Assembly (NCBI GenBank): GCA_947589525.1
Contig: CANQAW010000136.1
Location: 1 to 5,229, forward strand
DNA length: 5,229 nt
Reading direction: 5' to 3'
DNA from: Candidatus Gastranaerophilales bacterium
GTDB lineage: Bacteria > Cyanobacteriota > Vampirovibrionia > Gastranaerophilales > Gastranaerophilaceae
Both the position numbers and the translations under genes were made by a program. The stretch's first letter is position 1. Each line of letters starts with the position of its first letter. Under the pieces are notes generated by a model. That model was not told the DNA's origin. It made no database searches and saw only the letters and a list, made by a program, of their open reading frames with translations. Positions 1 through 4,804 of this stretch are shown in pieces.

Positions 1-284
1 ACAGGCACAATGATTATATGGAAGAAATTTATAAAAAATTGCGTTCGCAAAATATAAGAGTTATTTTTGAAGAAAAATCAGAATCAATGAACTATAAAAT
101 AAGAGATTATCTTCAAAATCAAAAAGTGCCTTATGTTTTAATTGCGGGAGATAAGGAGCTATCCGAAAATAAAATTTCGATAAGGAAAAGAGGAGTTGGT
201 CAAATAGGCGAAATGACAATTGATGAATTTATCGAAAAATTAAAATCAGAAATAAATTCCAAAGGAAAAGAAGAAATTAAATAA
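1..284 (+). CDS. thrS: Threonyl-tRNA synthetase, C-terminal end (partial, 5' end outside window)
   Basis: This is the end of a cytoplasmic class II aminoacyl-tRNA synthetase that charges tRNA-Thr with threonine. The frame is open from base 3 (R-H-N-D-Y before the first visible Met), so the ATG at 18 is internal and the gene enters from the left edge. About 93 residues are visible and they match the ThrRS anticodon-binding domain. The family pattern is seen in the stretch around NYKIRDY, in KVPYVLIAGDKEL, and in the arginine/lysine-rich ISIRKRG followed by GEMTIDEFIEKL. ProRS and HisRS have related domains, but the 'KVPY-x-L-x-x-GDKE' and 'GxMTxDEFIEKL' segments point to ThrRS. A short charged tail (NSKGKEEIK) extends past the usual end. 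The stop at 282 is followed within five bases by an intrinsic terminator, so thrS is the last gene of its transcript. Confidence 0.92.
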   Translation, partial: RHNDYMEEIYKKLRSQNIRVIFEEKSESMNYKIRDYLQNQKVPYVLIAGDKELSENKISIRKRGVGQIGEMTIDEFIEKLKSEINSKGKEEIK

Positions 285-288
285 CTTT

Positions 289-324
289 AAAACCTCTTAA
301 ACAAGATTATTTAAGAGGTTTTTT
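289..324 (+). terminator. Intrinsic terminator of thrS, possibly bidirectional
   Basis: A perfect 10-bp stem pairs AACCTCTTAA (291-300) with TTAAGAGGTT (311-320) around a 10-nt loop (301-310). The stem extends to 12 bp with AA at 289-290 and TT at 321-322. It ends in a run of six T (319-324) on the plus strand, as expected of a Rho-independent terminator for thrS. On the minus strand the same hairpin is followed by only four T, so termination of the converging membrane-protein transcript is plausible but weaker. Confidence 0.9.
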
Positions 325-705
325 ATACATATAAATTATTGTTGAAATAATTAAAATAAGCCAGATTATGCTATATATCAAAGTTAGAGATATATTAAAA
401 ATATTTTTTGCGTGAAGGGAAAGTTTTAAAACATCAAAAACGCTAAAATAAAAAATATAAAGAATTGAGATAAGATAGATAAATCTTGAACTTTGAAGCT
501 TATAAATCATTAAAAAAACAAAATTAACAAAAGGAAAATAAGAAAGAGCAATAATTGCGCATTTTATAATATTTTCAATTAATGTCTGACTTAAAATATC
601 GTTTTGTGAGCTTTGGATTGTGTTTTGATAAAACCAAAACAAAAAAGATAAATTAATCCAAAGAAAGACAAAAACATTATTTGTGAATATATTTTTAATT
701 TTCAT
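307..705 (-). CDS. Small four-pass membrane protein, family not recognised
   Basis: I do not recognise this protein. From the chosen ATG (703-705) it has 132 residues. It looks like an integral inner-membrane protein with four hydrophobic stretches. Numbered from the alternative GTG start, these lie at about residues 11-29, 49-71, 78-98 and 107-130. The C-terminus is basic (YKKPLK) and there is no cleavable signal peptide or catalytic motif that I can see. It overlaps the end of the upstream membrane-protein gene by 11 nt, so the two are probably co-transcribed and translationally coupled. A GTG at 712-714 would add MPI, with a GAGG 12 nt upstream (727-730). I prefer the ATG because it gives the more usual MKIKN start, but the choice is not secure. 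The stop codon (307-309) falls in the loop of the convergent thrS terminator, and the last codons (KPLK) form one arm of its stem. Confidence 0.7.
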   Translation of the reverse strand: MKIKNIFTNNVFVFLWINLSFLFWFYQNTIQSSQNDILSQTLIENIIKCAIIALSYFPFVNFVFLMIYKLQSSRFIYLISILYIFYFSVFDVLKLSLHAKNIFNISLTLIYSIIWLILIISTIIYMYKKPLK

Positions 706-1000
706 TATCGGCACTTTCTTTTTGAACCTCTTTGTTTAGTCTTAAATTTGTAAGTTCAACCGCAATTAAAACGGATAAAATAAGATAGCTTAAATAAGTT
801 ATAAGAAAATATTTTTTTTGAATTTCGTCAAATCCGCCCGATAGTTTATAAATCGCCGTTGCCTCGGGATATATTTTATCTAAAATAAGCTCAATTATAT
901 TTTGAAATATAAAATAAACAAGTTTCACAAAATAAACCAAAGGTTTAAAACCCAATATAAACGCACTAAGACCTACTATAAAATATTTGAAAAAATTCAT
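695..1000 (-). CDS. Small membrane protein with conserved-looking central loop, family not recognised
   Basis: I do not recognise this 101-residue protein. Residues 5-33 are strongly hydrophobic and probably form one membrane span, perhaps continuing as an amphipathic helix to about residue 42. A loop follows with charged and small residues (IYPEATAIYKLSGGFDEIQKK, about 43-63). A second clear span lies at about 64-84. The tail is hydrophilic and acidic (residues 85-101). The only good start is the ATG at 998-1000. No Shine-Dalgarno sequence precedes it (GAATTTCACT), but a near-consensus promoter does, at a distance that puts the transcription start on the ATG itself. It is the first gene of a two-gene unit with the overlapping membrane protein downstream. 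The shared membrane location and overlap suggest a joint role, which the sequence does not reveal. Confidence 0.72.
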   Translation of the reverse strand: MNFFKYFIVGLSAFILGFKPLVYFVKLVYFIFQNIIELILDKIYPEATAIYKLSGGFDEIQKKYFLITYLSYLILSVLIAVELTNLRLNKEVQKESADNEN

Positions 1001-1006
1001 AGTGAA

Positions 1007-1035
1007 ATTCTATATTTTTATAAATTTTTTGTCAA
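1007..1035 (-). promoter_or_regulatory. Sigma-70-type promoter for the two membrane-protein genes
   Basis: Read on the minus strand, a perfect -35 box TTGACA (1030-1035) is followed by a 17-nt spacer and the -10 box TAGAAT (1007-1012), one mismatch from TATAAT. The expected start lies about 7 nt further on, at base 1000, which is the A of the ATG. The -35 box begins just after the stop codon of the metallopeptidase gene. Box quality and spacing are good, but in such AT-rich DNA a chance match cannot be excluded. Confidence 0.65.
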
Positions 1036-1038
1036 TTG

Positions 1039-1719
1039 TTAATTTTGTTTTAATTTTTTTCTTAAAATTCTGTAATTTGGGCAGTGTTTTTCAACTTCAG
1101 CCCAAAAAGCGCTTGAGTGGTTTTTGATTTTTGTATGCACAAGCTCATGGATTAAAACGTAATCAATAACATCAAAATCATATTTCATCAGATTAATGTT
1201 TAAATTGATATTATTTTGAAAAGAACAGCTTCCAAACCTTGTTTTTTGATTTTTTAGGGATACTTTTTTATATTTAAAACCGTACTTGTGTGCCAGAATT
1301 TCTAATCTTTCAATTAAATAATTCTTTGCTTCGATTTTAAGAGCCTTTAAATAGGCGCATTTTAGCTCTTTTTGAATTAAATTACTTGAAAAATCAAGAT
1401 TTTTAGGATAATAAAAATAAACAACTCCCTTTTTGACGACTGTTTTTAAAATTTCATCTTCAAGCAAAATTAAACTATCAAATTTAGTTTTGACATTTTT
1501 ATCTAAAATCTTATTTTTAAATTTAAAGGTTTTTAATTTTTCAAAATTATTAACTAAAAAATCTCTCGCCGTTTTATAAGGGCAAAAATAAGGCATGGTA
1601 ACAAGAAGAAAGTTATTTTCCTTAAGAGAAATTTTTATATTTTTTGAAAAAGGATGTTTTTTATATTGAACTGTATAATCTTCGATTTGTTCCCGTTTGG
1701 TTTTTATAGATTTAATCAT
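1039..1719 (-). CDS. YgjP-type (DUF45, M48-like) zinc metallopeptidase
   Basis: This 226-residue protein is a predicted cytoplasmic zinc metallopeptidase of the YgjP-like family (DUF45), a gluzincin relative usually labelled an M48-family peptidase. The zinc site is intact: HELVH at residues 191-195 gives two histidine ligands and the catalytic glutamate, and H201 in the family pattern H-x-x-x-FW (HSSAFW) is placed as a further metal-site residue. Upstream lies the family signature QKTRFGSCS (158-166), where most members have WGSC. The N-terminal half matches the usual beta-rich region that contains a 'tMPyFcpYKtaRDFLvnNfeKL' type motif. Length is normal and there is no signal peptide. The start ATG (1717-1719) overlaps the end of the R3H ATPase gene by 8 nt with no clear ribosome site, so translation is probably coupled. 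The substrate is unknown. Some database entries name E. coli YgjP a UTP pyrophosphatase, and I would not carry that over here. Confidence 0.9.
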   Translation of the reverse strand: MIKSIKTKREQIEDYTVQYKKHPFSKNIKISLKENNFLLVTMPYFCPYKTARDFLVNNFEKLKTFKFKNKILDKNVKTKFDSLILLEDEILKTVVKKGVVYFYYPKNLDFSSNLIQKELKCAYLKALKIEAKNYLIERLEILAHKYGFKYKKVSLKNQKTRFGSCSFQNNINLNINLMKYDFDVIDYVLIHELVHTKIKNHSSAFWAEVEKHCPNYRILRKKLKQN

Positions 1720-3307
1720 CTTTGAATATTTTTAAGTGTCTTTCTTTTCCCTCTCCTACGCTTGCGGATTTATAGCCGTGCGCTTCTACTAACTCGTGTT
1801 GGAGTTTTCTTGTTTGTTTATCCTGCGGTTGAAGTTCTACTACTTCCGCCCCCTCAAGAAGTTTTGCAATTCCTGCATTAGCTTCATCTAACGCAAGTTC
1901 CGTTGCGTCTTTATAGTTTGTTAAATGTTGAATTTCTTGGTTTTCCTGCGTTAAATTAAGCGCTTCTTTTAAAACTCTCTGTATTTGGCTCATAGAATTT
2001 GTGCGCACAAAAAACACAGGCAGATGATATTCGTTTGCAGTTGATAAAATTTTTGTTCCGCCTTTGGCGAAGTTTTTATGAGCTATTACAAAATCCGCTT
2101 CTTCAACGCTTCTTACAATTGTTGCGTCTATATCCAATCTTTCAATTATTTTATCCACAATTGAGCGAGAAACTGCGTAAATATAGATTTTTTTGTGCTT
2201 TTTATTATCTTTTATATACTGTTGACGGTTAAAAGAAAAATTAAGTGCTGAAGGAAGGTCGCTTTTAGCTTTTTTATCCAATTCTTCGACTTTTTTAATT
2301 ATATCTATATTTTGTTTTGTTTCTTTGTAGTTTTCATCAACTTTCCTAATTTCAGGGCTTATCGGCCATCCTCTTAAAATATAATCAACGGCTAGCGCAG
2401 AGTCTTTATAAATGGCAAGGGTGTTTCTGTCTATAATTTCAATAACTATATCAAAAGTGGGCTGTTTTTGGCGCTCTAAAACCGTTTTTTGAGAGCCTCT
2501 GTGTTTTGCTTCGTCATCTCCCAAGGTGACGGTATCAATTCCCCCGATTAAATCAGATAATGTCGGGTTTTTAATTAAATTATCCAAAGTGTTGCCGTGA
2601 GCCGTTGCAATCAGCATTACACCACGCTCTGCAATTGTTCTTGCAGCCTGTGCTTCCTGCTCCGTTCCGATTTCATCTACAACAATTACTTCAGGCGTAT
2701 GGTTTTCAACCGCTTCAATCATAATATCTTTTTGATATTCGGGTTGCGAAACCTGCATTCTTCTTGCTTTTCCGATAGCGGGATGAGCAACGTCCCCGTC
2801 GCCTGCAATTTCATTTGAAGTATCAACTACAACTACTCTTTTACCCAGCTCGTCTGCCATTAAACGGGTTATTTCTCTTAATTTTGTAGTTTTTCCGACC
2901 CCCGGGCGTCCTAAAAATAAAATTGATTTTCCTTGAACAACAAAATCTCTTATGCACTCAATTGTCCCTGTGACAACCCTGCCTATTCTGCAGGTAAGAC
3001 CTACGATTTTACCCTGACGATTTCTTATTGCGCTAATTCGATGCAGAGTTCCGGCTATTCCTGAACGGTTATCGTGAGTGAATTCGGGCAGTTTTTCAAC
3101 AACATAATCCAAATCTTCTCTTGTGATGTTGTCGTTTCCTAAAGACAAAATATTTCCGTTACCAAGGCGGATTTCAGGAATTCTTCCTATATCAAGGACA
3201 ATTTCAATAGCGTCATCTAACAGCCCCTGTTGTATGTTTCTTTTAATTTTAAGAGGCAGGATTTCTATCAATTTTTCAATGTCGGTTTGAAATTGCATTT
3301 CACTCAT
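1712..3307 (-). CDS. R3H-domain AAA+ ATPase, Ycf45/SpoIIIAA-like
   Basis: This is a 531-residue soluble ATPase predicted to bind single-stranded nucleic acid. The N-terminal region (1-115) is SpoIIIAA-like. The ATPase core has a Walker A GRPGVGKTT (133-141), the family segment VDTSNEIAGDGD (161-172), the segment IGKARRMQV (178-186), a Walker B VIVVDEIGT (207-215) and a sensor-like ATAHGNT (234-240). It resembles secretion-type ATPases and SpoIIIAA. A basic linker (about 320-370) leads to a Rossmann-like domain (about 372-450, IYIYAVSRSIV to RVLKEAL). The C-terminal R3H domain (about 470-531) contains the defining R-x-x-x-H as R500-K-L-Q-H504. This layout matches the cyanobacterial and algal-plastid Ycf45 group, which is longer than the roughly 300-residue SpoIIIAA of sporulating Firmicutes. 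The cellular role is not established. It has its own promoter and is followed by the overlapping peptidase gene. The alternative start M4 (3296-3298) is possible, but the ATG at 3305-3307 has purine-rich upstream sequence. GC content is visibly higher than in the flanking genes. Confidence 0.93.
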   Translation of the reverse strand: MSEMQFQTDIEKLIEILPLKIKRNIQQGLLDDAIEIVLDIGRIPEIRLGNGNILSLGNDNITREDLDYVVEKLPEFTHDNRSGIAGTLHRISAIRNRQGKIVGLTCRIGRVVTGTIECIRDFVVQGKSILFLGRPGVGKTTKLREITRLMADELGKRVVVVDTSNEIAGDGDVAHPAIGKARRMQVSQPEYQKDIMIEAVENHTPEVIVVDEIGTEQEAQAARTIAERGVMLIATAHGNTLDNLIKNPTLSDLIGGIDTVTLGDDEAKHRGSQKTVLERQKQPTFDIVIEIIDRNTLAIYKDSALAVDYILRGWPISPEIRKVDENYKETKQNIDIIKKVEELDKKAKSDLPSALNFSFNRQQYIKDNKKHKKIYIYAVSRSIVDKIIERLDIDATIVRSVEEADFVIAHKNFAKGGTKILSTANEYHLPVFFVRTNSMSQIQRVLKEALNLTQENQEIQHLTNYKDATELALDEANAGIAKLLEGAEVVELQPQDKQTRKLQHELVEAHGYKSASVGEGKERHLKIFKDD

Positions 3308-3318
3308 TTTTCTTTATG

Positions 3319-3330
3319 CCCTTTTACCCC
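3319..3330 (-). promoter_or_regulatory. Ribosome-binding region of the R3H ATPase gene
   Basis: On the minus strand GGGGTAAAAGGG precedes the ATG at 3307 by 11 nt. The second GGG is the likelier Shine-Dalgarno core. The spacing is somewhat long, so the downstream AAAGAAAA may also contribute. The site supports the start at 3307. Confidence 0.5.
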
Positions 3331-3347
3331 TTTATTTACCTTTTATA

Positions 3348-3376
3348 ATAATATAATGCCCGTAAATTTTTATCAA
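3348..3376 (-). promoter_or_regulatory. Sigma-70-type promoter for the R3H ATPase/metallopeptidase unit
   Basis: On the minus strand TTGATA (3371-3376, one mismatch to TTGACA) is followed by exactly 17 nt and TATTAT (3348-3353, one mismatch to TATAAT). The predicted start is near 3341, giving a leader of about 33 nt that contains the G-rich ribosome site. A second -35 reading (TTGATT, 3375-3380) pairs less well with the -10 region. The promoter lies in the 121-nt gap after bioC, which makes the ATPase the head of a separate unit. Confidence 0.65.
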
Positions 3377-3395
3377 TCAACATCTTTTTATAGGA

Positions 3396-3423
3396 TTGAA
3401 ACACTTTGAAATAGTGTATTTCA
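3396..3423. repeat. Dyad and direct-repeat cluster between bioC and the ATPase promoter
   Basis: On the plus strand TTGAAACACT (3396-3405) is directly followed by TTGAAATAGT (3406-3415), a tandem repeat with a 10-bp period. The second copy is the left half of a perfect interrupted palindrome, TGAAATA-GTG-TATTTCA (3407-3423), with 7-bp arms and a 3-bp centre. The region can also fold as an imperfect hairpin, pairing 3397-3405 with 3413-3423. No T-run follows on the minus strand, so it is a poor intrinsic terminator for bioC. Its position, ending 5 bp after the bioC stop and starting about 20 bp upstream of the -35 box, would suit a protein-binding site. The function is unproven. Confidence 0.4.
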
Positions 3424-3428
3424 GACGT

Positions 3429-4136
3429 TTAATGATTGTAAATAACTAATAACGGATAATAAGTAAGAGTATTTTTGTATTGCTTTTCAAGTATTTTAAG
3501 TCCTTGTTTAATTTCTTTATAACTCAATTTATTTTTTAATATTGAATTGACCCCCGTCAGTTTTAAATGTCTTAAAATTTCAATTGATGAAGAAAATTTT
3601 AATTCTTCTTTTTGAATTTCTGTTTTGCAATTAGGTAAAATACGCTTTATATCATCAATTTCAGGGTAATTTAAAGATACGCTAAAAGCATTTTTTATTT
3701 CAAAAAGATTATTTTTTTCAAAAACACTAAAAGCCAGTATTCCTTTTTGAGATAAAAAACTTCTTAATTTTTTAATTGTTGAGATAAAATCATTACTCCA
3801 TTGCAAACTTGCGTTTGCAATTATAAGGTCATATTTTTCTTCTGTTTTAAAATTTTCTACATCTTCAATTTTAAAATCTATTTTAGGGTTAATTTTTTTA
3901 ATATATTTTTCGCAATCGACTATATCAAGCGCCAAATAGCTTTTAAAATCTATGTTTTTATTGATTAAATCGGTTAAAATTCCGCTGTAACAGCCTATTT
4001 CTAAAATTTTATCAAATTTTTTACAAGGCAGAAGTTCAATTAACTTTTGCGCAGTTTTCTTTTGAACTATGGCATTATCAAAATAAGTTTCAATGCTTTT
4101 TTCAAAGTTTTTTTTGATTAATTTTTTATCTAACAT
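3429..4136 (-). CDS. bioC: Malonyl-ACP O-methyltransferase BioC
   Basis: BioC uses S-adenosylmethionine to methylate the free carboxyl group of malonyl-ACP. The disguised primer can then be elongated by the fatty acid synthase toward pimeloyl-ACP methyl ester, the first committed part of biotin synthesis. The 235-residue cytoplasmic protein is close to the family's usual 250. It has the class I methyltransferase motif I ILEIGCYSG (44-52), an acidic residue at the end of strand 2 (D71 in LALDIVD), motif IV-like YDLIIANASLQW (102-113), where NxxLQW is typical of BioC, and the C-terminal LKLTGVN (191-197), typical of BioC rather than general methyltransferases. The N-terminal KxxFEKSxxTYFDNAxVQ pattern also fits. 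The ATG at 4134-4136 overlaps bioG by 7 nt and has only weak ribosome-site sequence, so translational coupling is likely. It appears to be the last biotin gene of the operon, since no bioD follows. Confidence 0.93.
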   Translation of the reverse strand: MLDKKLIKKNFEKSIETYFDNAIVQKKTAQKLIELLPCKKFDKILEIGCYSGILTDLINKNIDFKSYLALDIVDCEKYIKKINPKIDFKIEDVENFKTEEKYDLIIANASLQWSNDFISTIKKLRSFLSQKGILAFSVFEKNNLFEIKNAFSVSLNYPEIDDIKRILPNCKTEIQKEELKFSSSIEILRHLKLTGVNSILKNKLSYKEIKQGLKILEKQYKNTLTYYPLLVIYNH

Positions 4137-4804
4137 ATAATATCTTGCCAGCTTTTAAAGTGATTAAAAGGATAATGCGTTGCATTAAGTTTAATAATTT
4201 CAATATTTTTCTTTTCCCAATAATTAATCTGATTTTTAGAGGGGATTATTCTGTCTTTTAACGAAATAAATACCTTGTCAAAATCAAGCTCTTGTTTGAT
4301 TTTTCCGCTTAAAGCAAGTTCGCCTATGGAAGTTAGTTCTTCTTTCAGTTCTTTTGGTGTTCTTTTTATGTTCAGATTTATTTTTAAATCGTGGAGTTCC
4401 CCTTTGTTAAACATATTATCTACAAATTTATCCAGATTGGCTTCATCTAAAAATCTTGCCGTCACTTCGTAGATTTTTTCAGGAATTCCGTAATTATCAT
4501 CCACGATTTTATTTGTTCCGTTTATGGCAATTTTTTTATCAAAATTTTTAAAAACATCAATAAATAAATTTGAAATAAAAACCCCCATTGACCAGCAAAC
4601 AAGGTATTTTTTCTCATATTTTTCAAAATTAAATATAGAAAAATCAAAATCCAACTCTTTTTCAATTTTTCTGTAATCATTAATTTCTAAAATATCAAAA
4701 TCCCCTGTTTCTAAATCTTTTACGGCATTTTTATTCATAGCCCAGCCGTTTAGAAAAACAATAAGTTTGTTGTTATTTTTTTGATTAATCCAATTAAAAT
4801 CCAT
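4130..4804 (-). CDS. bioG: Pimeloyl-ACP methyl ester esterase BioG
   Basis: BioG (DUF452 family) is an alpha/beta-hydrolase that cleaves the methyl ester of pimeloyl-ACP methyl ester, releasing pimeloyl-ACP for BioF and ending the elongation cycle begun by BioC. It substitutes for E. coli BioH. The 224-residue protein has the family opening VFLNGWAM (16-23) with the oxyanion-hole region, the nucleophile elbow WSMG (71-74) with S72, a likely acid D184 in LKDRIIPSKNQ, and the catalytic histidine H210 in ATHYPF, so the whole triad is visible. No signal peptide is present. The ATG (4802-4804) overlaps the end of bioF by 11 nt. An AAAGG lies only 2 nt before it, too close to be a good ribosome site, but no later start would keep the FLNGW motif. 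Placement between bioF and bioC makes a generic hydrolase call unlikely. Confidence 0.92.
   Translation of the reverse strand: MDFNWINQKNNNKLIVFLNGWAMNKNAVKDLETGDFDILEINDYRKIEKELDFDFSIFNFEKYEKKYLVCWSMGVFISNLFIDVFKNFDKKIAINGTNKIVDDNYGIPEKIYEVTARFLDEANLDKFVDNMFNKGELHDLKINLNIKRTPKELKEELTSIGELALSGKIKQELDFDKVFISLKDRIIPSKNQINYWEKKNIEIIKLNATHYPFNHFKSWQDIIC

Noticed and set aside
18..284. Stand-alone 88-residue protein starting at the ATG at 18
   Set aside because: The frame is open to the left edge and the sequence is the middle and end of a ThrRS anticodon-binding domain, so it is a truncated view of thrS and not a small gene.
1013..1060. Terminator after the metallopeptidase gene in the T-rich stretch
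   Set aside because: There are T/A runs but no stem of useful length, and the region is better explained as the promoter of the next genes.
1999..2232. Plus-strand 77-codon open frame opposite the R3H ATPase
   Set aside because: It lies wholly antisense to a well-supported conserved gene, has no family resemblance and no promoter or ribosome site of note.
2597..2818. Plus-strand 73-codon open frame opposite the ATPase core
   Set aside because: It is antisense to the Walker B region. Its cysteine-rich appearance is a by-product of the reverse complement of conserved alanine/threonine codons.
1712..3307. Sporulation protein SpoIIIAA
   Set aside because: The ATPase core is related, but the protein is far longer and has the extra middle domain and R3H domain. 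No other sporulation gene is nearby.
3396..3423. Rho-independent terminator of the bio operon
   Set aside because: The alternative hairpin has a 2-nt bulge and no U-run follows on the minus strand, so I list it as a repeat/operator candidate instead.
4275..4472. Plus-strand 65-codon open frame opposite bioG
   Set aside because: It is a shadow of bioG. The serine/phenylalanine-rich composition is what antisense of lysine/glutamate-rich coding gives.
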